NCBI GenBank assembly: GCA_008017155.1
Contig: SSGX01000043.1
Coordinates: 16,121 to 80,120 of the forward strand
Direction of reading: 5' to 3'
Length of the DNA: 64,000 nucleotides
Source: Neisseriales bacterium
GTDB taxonomy: Bacteria > Pseudomonadota > Gammaproteobacteria > Burkholderiales > UBA11063
Notes under the pieces: generated by a model
The model's input: only the letters and a program-made list of their open reading frames with translations
The model's database searches: none
Told to the model about the DNA's origin: nothing
Position numbers and translations under genes: made by a program
Shown: one piece after another, positions 37,008 to 45,481 of the stretch
How positions within the stretch are numbered: the stretch's first letter is position 1
Layout: each line of letters opens with the position of its first letter

Positions 37008-38109
37008 TTTATTCGATGGCATGAGCGGAGCAATGGCAGCCTTGCAATCCATTGGTATAAAACCAACAAATTACTTTGCTTGTGAGATTGATAAATACTC
37101 AGAAGCAGTGAGCCGCTATCACTACCCTGAAATTATCCGGCTTGGCGATGTAACCAAAGTTAATTTCTTTGGGTTACCAAAGATTGACTTGCTCATCGCA
37201 GGGTTTCCATGCCAATCTTTTAGTTTTGCTGGTAAACAATTAAACTTTGACGATCCGCGTGGCAAGTTATTTTTTGAGATTATCAGATTAATTGAGGAAT
37301 TACAGCCTACATATTTTTTGCTCGAGAACGTTAAAATGAAGAAAGACATACAAGATGAGATTAGCAGATTAGTTGGCGTGCAACCTATCCAGATTAACTC
37401 AGCTTTATTGTCGGCACAGAATCGAGTAAGGAATTATTGGACTAATATACCAGGAGTTATACAACCAAAAGATGAAAGAATCATTTTGGCACAGATACTT
37501 GAGGGCAATGAACAATTTATAAATCATTATTCAAACCATGCAACTAATCAAATCCAAAAAATGGGTAATGTCAACCCGAGTGGCAGAGGGATAAACGGAA
37601 ATGTATTTAATGTAATTGGTAAAGCTCCGACACTCACAACAAATAAGGGCGAAGGCATAAAAATTACGGGGTGTATCAGAGTTGGTACAGCTGATGTTCC
37701 GGGCTATGATGCTAATAAAAGAGTGTATTCAATTGAGGGTAAATCACCAACCCTACTATCTTCTGCTGGAAGTTTTAGAGAACCCAAAGTAGCCATACAA
37801 CAGCGAGCGCGCGGATTCAATAAAGGTGGTTTCTATACAGAAAAATCCCCTACATTATCAGCAAACAGTTGGCAGGATAACAATCATTTAACCGATGGTG
37901 TCTACTGGCGCAAGCTAACTCCAATTGAATGCGAGCGGTTGCAAACCTTTCCTGATGATTTTACAAAATACGGAATTGATGTAAAAGGCAAACAATTTCA
38001 GGTTAGCAATTCACAGTGCTATAAAATGCTTGGCAATGGATTTACTAGAGATGTCATAGCTCATATTCTTAGCTATATGAATTTTGGGAAGTTTAAAATA
38101 GCAACTTAA
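36994..38109 (+). CDS. DNA (cytosine-5-)-methyltransferase
   Basis: Transfers methyl groups to C5 of cytosine in DNA, probably protecting phage DNA from restriction. The 371 residues have motif I LSLFDGMSGAMAAL, motif IV GFPCQSFSFAGKQ with the catalytic Cys, ENV (motif VI), AQNRVRNYW (motif VIII), TPIECERLQTFPDDFT (IX) and KMLGNGFT (X). The target-recognition region lies between about residues 180 and 310. The start at 36994 follows the conserved MNVLSLFDG. No restriction enzyme partner is adjacent, which is usual for phage orphan methyltransferases. Confidence 0.93.
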   Translation: MNVLSLFDGMSGAMAALQSIGIKPTNYFACEIDKYSEAVSRYHYPEIIRLGDVTKVNFFGLPKIDLLIAGFPCQSFSFAGKQLNFDDPRGKLFFEIIRLIEELQPTYFLLENVKMKKDIQDEISRLVGVQPIQINSALLSAQNRVRNYWTNIPGVIQPKDERIILAQILEGNEQFINHYSNHATNQIQKMGNVNPSGRGINGNVFNVIGKAPTLTTNKGEGIKITGCIRVGTADVPGYDANKRVYSIEGKSPTLLSSAGSFREPKVAIQQRARGFNKGGFYTEKSPTLSANSWQDNNHLTDGVYWRKLTPIECERLQTFPDDFTKYGIDVKGKQFQVSNSQCYKMLGNGFTRDVIAHILSYMNFGKFKIAT

Positions 38110-38176
38110 TTTTGCTTTGCATGATGAACTTAGATATAGTTACTGGTAAAATGTCAGTTTCTTAAAGGGGCAGCAA

Positions 38177-38800
38177 TTGAGTATCAAGCAATACATAACT
38201 ACTTCACTTATTTTTGTTATTAATGACCATCCAGAATTATTTTATCTCCAGCAAGGAATCAACACTCTAAATCTTCATAAAAATTATCAAGATCTTAAGC
38301 GCATCTTCTTATTAATTGATATGGATCTTAAAAATCTATCTGAAAATGACCTGAGTAAGATCCTTATTGAACATATTAATTATTTACTTAATTGTAGAGA
38401 TATCTACAAAAGTGAAATTATGTCGCATTCTTCCGTGGGGAATAATAATATTCAGCTAACGGTATCCCCTTATAAATTAGCCAACCTAAAACAAGCAAAA
38501 ATAAATTTTTCCAATGATATTAAGAGAAAAATTAATTACCTTGAAGCAAATGGTTATACACCTAATGGTTTAAAAGCAATGATTACCAGATATAACCATG
38601 ATTACATACTTGTTGCAAAAAAATTAATTGGTGATAAGACAATTCATCAAGGACTTAGTACAATGTATAAAAAAGGTCTACTAGATGACTGCCTTGAAAA
38701 TTTCGTTTATACTAACCCTCAATATCATCATTTTTTTACTGAAAAAGAACTTGAAAGCTCTAGGCAAAAATTAATTGAATTAAAGGTAATTAGCAAATAA
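38177..38800 (+). CDS. Hypothetical protein at the left end of the prophage
   Basis: A 207-residue, Asn/Lys/Ile-rich soluble protein, largely helical, with no motif I recognise. The frame begins TTG at 38177 after AAAGGGG at a good spacing of about seven bases. Residues 100-150 (INFSNDIKRKINYLEANGYTPNGLKAMI) could form paired helices. It follows the methyltransferase by 67 bases and converges on the lysozyme gene. A role in late control or host takeover would be a guess. Confidence 0.6.
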   Translation: MSIKQYITTSLIFVINDHPELFYLQQGINTLNLHKNYQDLKRIFLLIDMDLKNLSENDLSKILIEHINYLLNCRDIYKSEIMSHSSVGNNNIQLTVSPYKLANLKQAKINFSNDIKRKINYLEANGYTPNGLKAMITRYNHDYILVAKKLIGDKTIHQGLSTMYKKGLLDDCLENFVYTNPQYHHFFTEKELESSRQKLIELKVISK

Positions 38801-38807
38801 TAAATTA

Positions 38808-38827
38808 GGCGGTACATAAATACCGCC
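38808..38827. terminator. Hairpin between convergent genes, possible bidirectional terminator
   Basis: GGCGGT (38808-38813) pairs with ACCGCC (38822-38827) around an eight-base loop. It lies between the plus-strand unknown gene and the minus-strand lysozyme gene. T runs on either side are poor, so termination may be weak. A further GGCGGT copy on the minus strand lies just to the right. Confidence 0.4.
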
Positions 38828-38859
38828 CCCACGCTTTTGCCTCACTAGCGCCTTACCGC

Positions 38860-39336
38860 CTACCATTTTTTATATATTCCATTTTCAAATATTTGCCACT
38901 CGCATTTTCTACGATTAACTAATCCCGGAATTGGCTTATCTCCCGTGTTTGACGATGTGATGAACGACTTAATCCACCATTCTTTTACTTTTACTAAATC
39001 ATCAAGATTAAACCATTTAGCCACTTGTGCAGGTCTTGAAAACGCACCTACACCTGCGTTGTAACACATAAGGAAAAAAGCATCAAATTGCTGTTGGGTA
39101 ATTGGTTTAGAAATTATCTTATTGACACAATCAATATATTTCTGAATTGTATTAATAAATAATTGCTCACATCTTGCCTCGCTAATTGCCGGATCTGATA
39201 ATTTAACTGCTCTTCCATCTTCGTAGTTAGTTACACCATAACTAATTGTTGGAATTTTTGCACTGCATAAATAAGGTTTTAGTGCTTTTCCTTCAATTGA
39301 TTTTAACAAATTCAATACTAATTGACTTGGCTGCAT
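38860..39336 (-). CDS. Phage lysozyme (endolysin), GH24 family
   Basis: Cleaves the peptidoglycan glycan backbone at lysis. The 158 residues show the phage lysozyme active site as E-8 residues-C-5 residues-T: Glu15 in KSIEGKALKPYL, Cys24 and Thr30 in CSAKIPTISYGVT. Cys in place of the T4-type Asp is a known variant of the family. The C-terminal FDAFFLMCYNAGVGAF and GLVNRRKCEWQIF stretches are conserved. There is no N-terminal signal-anchor, so release should need a holin. It directly abuts the small membrane gene upstream. Confidence 0.9.
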   Translation of the reverse strand: MQPSQLVLNLLKSIEGKALKPYLCSAKIPTISYGVTNYEDGRAVKLSDPAISEARCEQLFINTIQKYIDCVNKIISKPITQQQFDAFFLMCYNAGVGAFSRPAQVAKWFNLDDLVKVKEWWIKSFITSSNTGDKPIPGLVNRRKCEWQIFENGIYKKW

Positions 39337-39477
39337 TTACTTATTCCCTTTTAATTCTCTAATAAATTCAGTTATATTCGGAAGGTATTTAATAATATTT
39401 TTTAACAACAGTACTCCAGTAAATACATAAAACATTAGTTGCAATGCTATAGAATCTCTAATTACTTCCAGCAACAT
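39337..39477 (-). CDS. Small single-span membrane protein in the lysis cassette
   Basis: A 46-residue protein (MLLEVIRDSIALQLMFYVFT...) with one hydrophobic span at about residues 10-30 and a charged C-terminal tail ending ELKGNK. AGGAG lies seven bases before the ATG at 39477; in-frame starts at 39480 (GTG) and 39507 (ATG) are possible. Its stop abuts the lysozyme ATG. Position and form suggest a holin- or spanin-related lysis role, but it has no clear family. Confidence 0.55.
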   Translation of the reverse strand: MLLEVIRDSIALQLMFYVFTGVLLLKNIIKYLPNITEFIRELKGNK

Positions 39478-39537
39478 CACAAAACTCCTATTGCTATAAA
39501 AATTCATTTATGATAAAATCCTTTTTGTTTTGTTATA

Positions 39538-39580
39538 CAAAAAACCCCGCAGGATTCCAGTCCATATGCGGGGTTTTTTA
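39538..39580. terminator. Strong bidirectional terminator upstream of the lysis cassette
   Basis: CCCCGC (39545-39550) pairs with GCGGGG (39568-39573). Both strands then run into T's: TTTTTT at 39574 on plus and the complement of 39539-39544 on minus. It ends the minus-strand transcript after the Ntn hydrolase gene, so the lysozyme cassette needs read-through or its own promoter. Confidence 0.8.
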
Positions 39581-39600
39581 TTAGTGATTATATTACGAGA

Positions 39601-40659
39601 CTAAATCACTTCTATGTCACACTCTAGTTTTAATGGCTCACAAATAAGTTCTTTAAAACCAAGATCATTATCTGATTTTTGATATATCTTAAAATTAGTC
39701 ATATCATGAATGGTAGTCCATTGCGTCCAGTCAACATCTGGAGATAAAGTACCGTGATTAGCACTTGTACCTTTAATTACATTAACTGTAGCAATAACTT
39801 TATCTAGTAATAGCATTGCTTCGTTATTGTCTTTTGGTTCTGACTCTTCCAAAGCTAAAGATTTAAGTATTACAGCACGTACGTAGCGGTCAGCAGGTAA
39901 TCCACTGCCGGGCAAAGAACGCTGATTATTACCAAAGCCAGTAGTATTAATTTCTTGCCCCATAATCTTACCCTTAGTAATATTAAACTTTTCGGTAAGC
40001 CCGACGTAGTTACGTAAATTCTCTTTATGCCAACTAAATTTAGGCGCATTAGTTAATACACCATAAGGGTCTTTATAAAATACAGGAACACCAGCTTTAC
40101 CATCTCGCGTTTCAAATTCAACTACATACTGCGCACCACTTGGATCAGCCAATCCAAGATGAATAGTTGCATATTGTTGAATATATTCAACCGGAACATT
40201 AACTCGTTTTTTACCAACTAAAACTTCTTCACCATCATGATTAACCAAAGGAGTAGCTTCAAATAATTTAATTACATCCGCAACAGTTGCACAAGTCCCC
40301 AGAATCAACTGAGGCAAAGTTAAACCAGACAAACAATCTACTGGAGTTTTAACGGATGAGTCGAAACTAGTTTGAGGTAACCATAAAGTACCTAGTGACA
40401 GACCAGCTGAATTAAGTCCATCTGACACAGTTCTAATTCCATAATGTTTGCCAGCAAAATTAAATCCAATATCACTAAATTTTGCTTTAAAATCATATTT
40501 AGTAGTAAATTCGTCACTTGAATTATTTACTTGATTTTGTAGTTTGAGTCCAGCTTTAAATAAGCCAAATTTTTGACCTGTAGGACTTGCAAAGTCCATG
40601 GTACGAGCTGAAACAGCTATTTTCTTTTTTGAATTAATATAGTTTATTTTTGTACACAT
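39601..40659 (-). CDS. Ntn hydrolase of the choloylglycine hydrolase/penicillin V acylase family
   Basis: A linear amide hydrolase of 352 residues. After Met removal, Cys2 (MCTKINYI) is the N-terminal nucleophile. Other expected active-site residues are present: Arg19 and Asp22 in SARTMDF, Asn83 in GLNSAGLSLG, Asn204 in LTNAPKFSWH, and Arg in LPADRYVRA. Relatives cleave bile salts, penicillin V or acyl-homoserine lactones. There is no signal peptide, unlike many Gram-negative acylases, so it should act in the cytoplasm or on release at lysis. It is not a normal phage gene: it sits as cargo between the fibre and lysis genes with a strong terminator behind it. Confidence 0.88.
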   Translation of the reverse strand: MCTKINYINSKKKIAVSARTMDFASPTGQKFGLFKAGLKLQNQVNNSSDEFTTKYDFKAKFSDIGFNFAGKHYGIRTVSDGLNSAGLSLGTLWLPQTSFDSSVKTPVDCLSGLTLPQLILGTCATVADVIKLFEATPLVNHDGEEVLVGKKRVNVPVEYIQQYATIHLGLADPSGAQYVVEFETRDGKAGVPVFYKDPYGVLTNAPKFSWHKENLRNYVGLTEKFNITKGKIMGQEINTTGFGNNQRSLPGSGLPADRYVRAVILKSLALEESEPKDNNEAMLLLDKVIATVNVIKGTSANHGTLSPDVDWTQWTTIHDMTNFKIYQKSDNDLGFKELICEPLKLECDIEVI

Positions 40660-40660
40660 T

Positions 40661-41110
40661 TTATTTTACTTCTGAAAAATTATTATAACTTTGTTTATGT
40701 AACTCATCTAATCCCGAAACAACTAACATTACTATCTGACATATCGGAATAACGATAAAAACGAAAATATCAGCAGAATACAGTTCAACTCCAAGAATTT
40801 TTACTTTAAAAATGATATATGCGGGAATCATTGCAGTCGTGAGCATTCGGTACCATTCAATAAGTTTTGTAAATTTTTGACTAAGCATTAAATAAAACTC
40901 AAAAAAAGCACATAATACCCAAAAGATTCCTATATAAATTAATTGTGGCACTAAGCCCATTTTGGTATTAAAAATATTAATTGCATCAGTGCCTCTATCA
41001 ATATCAAACATACCTAAGCCTAATAAACAAAAAATACAGATCGTTTCAATACCAGCAATTAAAATTCTATTTTTTTCAGTTATTAGTCTAATTAATTGTT
41101 TATACATCAT
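40661..41110 (-). CDS. Hypothetical four-span membrane protein next to the lysis genes
   Basis: About 149 residues with four hydrophobic stretches at roughly 18-37, 52-72, 88-105 and 112-132, and a charged C-terminus (ELHKQSYNNFSEVK). Starts at 41116, 41110 and 41107 are all ATG; AAGG spaced six bases favours 41110. It overlaps the 54-residue gene upstream by 11 bases. It could be a holin or a partner of the hydrolase two bases downstream. No family is recognised. Confidence 0.6.
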   Translation of the reverse strand: MMYKQLIRLITEKNRILIAGIETICIFCLLGLGMFDIDRGTDAINIFNTKMGLVPQLIYIGIFWVLCAFFEFYLMLSQKFTKLIEWYRMLTTAMIPAYIIFKVKILGVELYSADIFVFIVIPICQIVMLVVSGLDELHKQSYNNFSEVK

Positions 41111-41264
41111 CTTCATCCTTTTTATAATTTAGTTTTACACCCAAAAAGCTTACCGGAATTTTCTTAAGCATTGCAATTGCAGCTAAAGCACTTAAAAATG
41201 ACATCCCCATCATTGCCAGCCAGAATTTATGCTCAGAACTAAGTCCGGTCAAAAAAGATTCCAT
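41100..41264 (-). CDS. Small membrane protein, candidate holin
   Basis: A 54-residue protein: a short N-terminus, one long hydrophobic span (about residues 14-33, WLAMMGMSFLSALAAIAML) and a charged tail (KLNYKKDEDDV). AGGGTGG lies just before the ATG at 41264. It sits between the collagen-like fibre gene and the four-span protein and overlaps the latter. Such short single-span proteins before lysis genes are often holins, but that is inference from position and topology. Confidence 0.55.
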   Translation of the reverse strand: MESFLTGLSSEHKFWLAMMGMSFLSALAAIAMLKKIPVSFLGVKLNYKKDEDDV

Positions 41265-41276
41265 ATCCACCCTTTC

Positions 41277-42800
41277 TTAAAACTGGAATGCAGTTAATAA
41301 CATGCTACCATTTTGACAAATTAAAGTAACTACAACTTGATTCCTGACATTATCTGCTGAATTTGACAAAATAAAATCAAAGTTGTACTCTTTTTTATTT
41401 AGTATGCTATAAGGATTACTTGTTGTAACTTTATAAATACTATTTGCCTTAATAGTCAATCTAAGCTTGTGTGATGGAATCGCAGTAGTAGTATCTCCTT
41501 TGAATATTAAATACTTTACAAAGTTATCACTAAAAATGTTGGATTGCATATCAATAATAAATTCGACTGTTCCATTCCCAAAATTTACTTGGCGTCCATC
41601 GTAATTAAAAAACATTTGACTCGCTAATGTGATTAACCCTGCTGTTCCTATTTTATTTGTTTTATGCCACGCCGTGCTGCTTGGATTAGAATCATCAATG
41701 ACACTTGGTATTGACATATAACCTTTTTCATTATATGAACTTGCGGTTATTCTAATTAACTTTTGATTGTAATTCCATGAGTCAATGTTATTAAATAATT
41801 TAGTTACATCAATTCTAAAAGCAAGATAGTCCGTGCTTACATAAAGAGCCGTCGGTAACTTTGCAACTTCTATAGGTACACGAACATAAGTTAGTAGATC
41901 ACGAGCAACTGATATTTCTGTTCCATCAACTTTAATAGTAGTTGTACCAAGACTAATAGCAAATATCATGTATTTAGAAGCATCATAATAGCTATCAAGA
42001 ATAGCAGATAATGAAACAATAATTTCTTTGCTTGGAAATGGTTTTTTAATATCAATTGTGGTTACGGCTGGAATTAACTCTTTGTTATATTCAATGCTAT
42101 AACCTTTTCCATAGACAAACTCATACACAGGCAATTTAGTATTATCACCACTCTCGCCATCTTTGCCAGCAGGTCCCGGTACTCCTTGATCACCTTTATC
42201 GCCCTTTATACCTTGTAACCCACGCTCCCCTTGTGAACCTGTTTCACCTCGGTCTCCTTTGTCTCCTTTGGGTCCGGGTTCTCCATCTTTACCAGAGATG
42301 CCTTGTTCCCCTTTTGGACCTTGAGGACCTGTATCACCTTGAGCACCTTTTTCACCCGGTGGACCACGTTCACCTTGTGGACCTATTTGTCCAGGATCTC
42401 CTTTATCTCCTTTTGCACCTTTGGCTGATATTTTTGTTTTAAATGTTTTTGTTTTCGCATCGTATTCAGTTGATGCAGTAACACTTCCATCAGAACATTC
42501 CCAGAGCTGCTTAACCGCTCCATCACCAGATGAATTAGAAGTTACCCAATCAGACCATTTTTGTTCTTTAAAGTTATACACTTCAACAAATATGCCAGCA
42601 TCATCACTAAATAATGTGTGAATAATTAATTTATTTTGATTACTATCAAAAGTATTTTCTATTAGAATAATTCCATTGTTTTTAAATTTTTCTGGACCAT
42701 TAATAAAAATGGCATCTGCCGGAAGTCCGTAGATGCCAATATCAAATAATTGATGGAAATCAATTTCTTGTCCTACTTTCAAAATAGGTATTTTAGACAT
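41277..42800 (-). CDS. Tail fibre protein with collagen-like repeat
   Basis: A 507-residue structural protein. Residues 1-127 form an N-terminal domain with DWVTSNSSGDGAVKQLWECSDG. Residues about 128-218 are some 30 Gly-X-Y triplets rich in Pro, Lys, Asp and Glu (GPPGEKGAQGDTG...), predicted to form a trimeric collagen-like rod. Residues about 220-507 form a beta-rich head that may bind the host. Collagen repeats are known in phage tail fibres. It is the most distal fibre gene, after the tail-fibre assembly gene. Confidence 0.85.
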   Translation of the reverse strand: MSKIPILKVGQEIDFHQLFDIGIYGLPADAIFINGPEKFKNNGIILIENTFDSNQNKLIIHTLFSDDAGIFVEVYNFKEQKWSDWVTSNSSGDGAVKQLWECSDGSVTASTEYDAKTKTFKTKISAKGAKGDKGDPGQIGPQGERGPPGEKGAQGDTGPQGPKGEQGISGKDGEPGPKGDKGDRGETGSQGERGLQGIKGDKGDQGVPGPAGKDGESGDNTKLPVYEFVYGKGYSIEYNKELIPAVTTIDIKKPFPSKEIIVSLSAILDSYYDASKYMIFAISLGTTTIKVDGTEISVARDLLTYVRVPIEVAKLPTALYVSTDYLAFRIDVTKLFNNIDSWNYNQKLIRITASSYNEKGYMSIPSVIDDSNPSSTAWHKTNKIGTAGLITLASQMFFNYDGRQVNFGNGTVEFIIDMQSNIFSDNFVKYLIFKGDTTTAIPSHKLRLTIKANSIYKVTTSNPYSILNKKEYNFDFILSNSADNVRNQVVVTLICQNGSMLLTAFQF

Positions 42801-42812
42801 AATGGTTTCTTT

Positions 42813-43250
42813 CTATAATCCCCAAACCCATAATAAGCGTTTTTTTAATTCATCTAAGTCGGGTAAATATCTGAGTTTTCCATTAATTACTTGATTACAT
42901 TGATTGATAAATGCCCTTACAAGTTCTTTTTCTTCTGCGCTGGATTTTTCAAAAAACAACCAATCTCGACATGGCCAGATTGCATTAAGATATATTTGAG
43001 CCTTTTCTTGAAGCTCTAATAGTTCTTTTTCTGCTTTAATTTTGGCTAATTCTTCAGGAGAGTACCGCTCTTGTATTGTTATTTGACCTTCTTTTACTTT
43101 AATTATTTTTGTAAAATCACTTAATACATTTTGTAACTTAGTAAATTCAGTCTCTGTTATTTCAATATAATTTTGATCATCCGAAAATATTACTTCACGC
43201 GCTACTAAAGTTGTAACTTCGGCATTATGATAAAAGGCTAGGTATTTCAT
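42813..43250 (-). CDS. Probable tail-fibre assembly chaperone
   Basis: A 145-residue protein with an N-terminal beta part, a Lys/Glu-rich coiled region (about 60-90, SPEELAKIKAEKELLELQEKA) and a C-terminal helical part ending LLWVWGL. Length, charge and position between two fibre genes fit the tail-fibre assembly proteins of P2- and Mu-like phages. No diagnostic motif is certain. It overlaps the preceding fibre gene by four bases. Confidence 0.6.
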   Translation of the reverse strand: MKYLAFYHNAEVTTLVAREVIFSDDQNYIEITETEFTKLQNVLSDFTKIIKVKEGQITIQERYSPEELAKIKAEKELLELQEKAQIYLNAIWPCRDWLFFEKSSAEEKELVRAFINQCNQVINGKLRYLPDLDELKKRLLWVWGL

Positions 43251-44314
43251 GCGGTAAACCTCCCAATGGTATTAGATATAAATATATTAGAGACATTGCC
43301 ACCAATTGACCAACCATTACCACCACCATTACCGGAAATTCTAAATATCTTATCTATTGCATTTACTGTGCATCTTACAAGATCAGGTACACAAGTTGAC
43401 GAAGTAGTATGTACTGGAGTTGAACCATCAATATTTGATGTAAAAGTGAATTTTAAAGCATTAAATAAATTGACAATTCCCATCGTTATTGTTTCATTTC
43501 CACCAGATGTATTTTGTAAAGGCGTAAATTCAATCTTAACAAAAGATATAACATCTTTATTTATTATTTGTGATATAACAGTTAAACTAATAGTAAAAGT
43601 TATATTTCCATGACCTGAGCCAGTAAAATTACCGCTTGTAGTTCTTGATATATAACTACCGCCAGTAAGTGTATCAACATAATTTTTTGTGGCGTAATCA
43701 CTTAAAGAATTTTGCTTCAAATAACCTTGTTCATTAACCCACTGTTCAGTTGCATAACCACTTAAAGAACCTTGTTTCAAATAGCCTTGCTCAATAACCC
43801 ATTGTTCAGTTGCGTAACCATTTAAAGAACCTTGTTTCAAATAGCCTTGCTCATTAACCCATTGTTCAGTTGCGTAACCATTTAAAGAACCTTGTTTCAA
43901 ATAGCCCTGCTCATTAACCCATTGTTCAGTTGCGTAACCATTTAAAGAATCTTGTTTCAAATATTTTTGATTATTAACCCAATTTGTTGTAGCTGCATTA
44001 TTAGAATTATCTTCTAGACTTACAGTAGGAACAATAGCTTTATTTTCAGCCTCAATCACTAATCCACGTATCTTTCCTGTATCTGCATCAATCTCAACAG
44101 TCAAAGAATCATCCGTTTTTTTGCCAATAATTTTAGTATTTTTACCTTTAACTCCATTAACTCCATCTACTTCTAAGGCGCTACCATTTATTTGTAGGTC
44201 TGTCGTTTTTTTAGATTTTAAAGATTTATATTTTAACAAAGTAATTTGCTCAAACCCTTCAATCTGCTTATCTGATACTTTTAGTTCTCCGCTGACCGGA
44301 TTATATAAATACAT
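43247..44314 (-). CDS. Tail fibre protein with five 20-residue repeats
   Basis: A 355-residue fibre. The N-terminus MYLYNPVSGELKVSDKQIEG resembles that of the next fibre gene upstream (MYLINEQTGALKVSKIELAN), so they share an attachment domain. Residues about 115-215 are five tandem copies of a 20-residue unit, consensus YLKQGSLNGYATEQWVNEQG. Comparable repeats form the beta-helical shaft in other phage fibres. The C-terminal 140 residues are Gly/Ser/Thr-rich and probably contact the host. AAAGGG precedes the ATG. Confidence 0.8.
   Translation of the reverse strand: MYLYNPVSGELKVSDKQIEGFEQITLLKYKSLKSKKTTDLQINGSALEVDGVNGVKGKNTKIIGKKTDDSLTVEIDADTGKIRGLVIEAENKAIVPTVSLEDNSNNAATTNWVNNQKYLKQDSLNGYATEQWVNEQGYLKQGSLNGYATEQWVNEQGYLKQGSLNGYATEQWVIEQGYLKQGSLSGYATEQWVNEQGYLKQNSLSDYATKNYVDTLTGGSYISRTTSGNFTGSGHGNITFTISLTVISQIINKDVISFVKIEFTPLQNTSGGNETITMGIVNLFNALKFTFTSNIDGSTPVHTTSSTCVPDLVRCTVNAIDKIFRISGNGGGNGWSIGGNVSNIFISNTIGRFTA
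43681..43985 (-). repeat. Five tandem 60-base coding repeats in the fibre gene
   Basis: The 60-base period is exact, with successive copies starting at about 43681, 43741, 43801, 43861 and 43921. The middle copies differ at only one to three bases, while the outer ones are more diverged. Each copy encodes 20 residues, so gain or loss of a unit keeps the frame. Confidence 0.9.
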
Positions 44315-44338
44315 TATGCATCCCTTTATGAATAATAA

Positions 44339-45481
44339 TTAAATGGATTTTGAAAATGTCATCTTACCACCAATAATGTTTATATTTTTAGCGGTAATTG
44401 TTTCAATAACATCAATTGATTGAGCAGTTAATTTGCCACTTACACTAGCACTAGCAACATCTAAAATGCTAGCAATTATGTTCGCAGTTGTTCTAATTTG
44501 TTGATCCGTATCAATGGCAATACCATTACCTAATACCCCGGGCTTAATTTGACTCGCCGAAACTACCATTGTTTTAGATATTGGTACATTTACATATTTT
44601 TGAGTATCAGGTTTACCTGCCTCTTCTTCACAAAGAGCCCAGTCACCAACATTAAATTCAATCTCTCCACTTCCTAAATCAATTTTTCCAGCTTCAAGAC
44701 AAAGATAAAAAGAATCAGGCTTACCAGTTCTATCATTAATGTCTGGAGTATTTGTTTTAGCACTCCAAGTACCCATATACAGAAAAGGAGATATTGCACC
44801 ATCCAAGTAAATAACGCCTTCTGGTGTAATATCTATACCAGTACCACCACCTTTAACCAAGACACCGCCAACAACGATATCTGAGGCCACCTTTATATTT
44901 AATGTACCATCAGCAAGAACACTTAGCCCAGTACCGGGCTTAATAGCTCCACGACGAGTTATCGTCGCTGGATTAACATCAATAGTTGTATTTGCTTTAT
45001 CAAAATCATCAACTGTTAACGTACCTTCCTCAGATGCAATATGTTGAATACCACCTTTGGCAGCTTCAGCTATATCAGCCATTGATGCAGCTTTACTAGG
45101 GTTTCCTTTAGAGTCTGGAATATCCGGTTTATTTCTGAATGAAGCGTCAGTTGCTGTAATTTTTCCAGAAAAATCAGCATTTCCAGTTTCAGAATCAATA
45201 GTTACAGTGGTATCACCAGTTTTATTTTTACCGCTAATCCCTTCTTTACTATTAACACCATCTTTATCAATATTAGTACCAGGTACTTTTACTTCATTAG
45301 CCGTTAATTTATTTACATCCAAATCTGGAAACTGTTCAAACATTTTTTCAAGTTCAGCAATACGTTCGCCTTGTCTAATACAGCTTAATTTTTTATAGTG
45401 ATCTTCACTAATTTCAATATAGTTAGCTAATTCAATTTTACTTACTTTAAGTGCACCAGTTTGTTCATTAATTAAATACAT
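44339..45481 (-). CDS. Tail fibre/baseplate appendage protein
   Basis: A 380-residue structural protein. It shares its first 40 or so residues with the repeat-bearing fibre downstream. A middle region rich in Gly, Thr and Asp (GKNKTGDTTVTIDSETGNADF) looks beta-helical. The C-terminus (SVSGKLTAQSIDVIETITAKNINIIGG) resembles repeated beta-strand shafts. The last base of the gpH-like gene is its first. Its place between gpH and the other fibres fits a side fibre. Host-binding specificity is unknown. Confidence 0.7.
   Translation of the reverse strand: MYLINEQTGALKVSKIELANYIEISEDHYKKLSCIRQGERIAELEKMFEQFPDLDVNKLTANEVKVPGTNIDKDGVNSKEGISGKNKTGDTTVTIDSETGNADFSGKITATDASFRNKPDIPDSKGNPSKAASMADIAEAAKGGIQHIASEEGTLTVDDFDKANTTIDVNPATITRRGAIKPGTGLSVLADGTLNIKVASDIVVGGVLVKGGGTGIDITPEGVIYLDGAISPFLYMGTWSAKTNTPDINDRTGKPDSFYLCLEAGKIDLGSGEIEFNVGDWALCEEEAGKPDTQKYVNVPISKTMVVSASQIKPGVLGNGIAIDTDQQIRTTANIIASILDVASASVSGKLTAQSIDVIETITAKNINIIGGKMTFSKSI

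Noticed and set aside
38860..39477. Toxin-antitoxin pair of a small gene and its neighbour
   Set aside because: The second gene is clearly a lysozyme, so the small membrane gene belongs to the lysis cassette.
43681..43985. Regular 60-base repeats that might suggest a CRISPR array
   Set aside because: The units are contiguous, have no unique spacers and encode an in-frame 20-residue protein repeat within a tail fibre gene.
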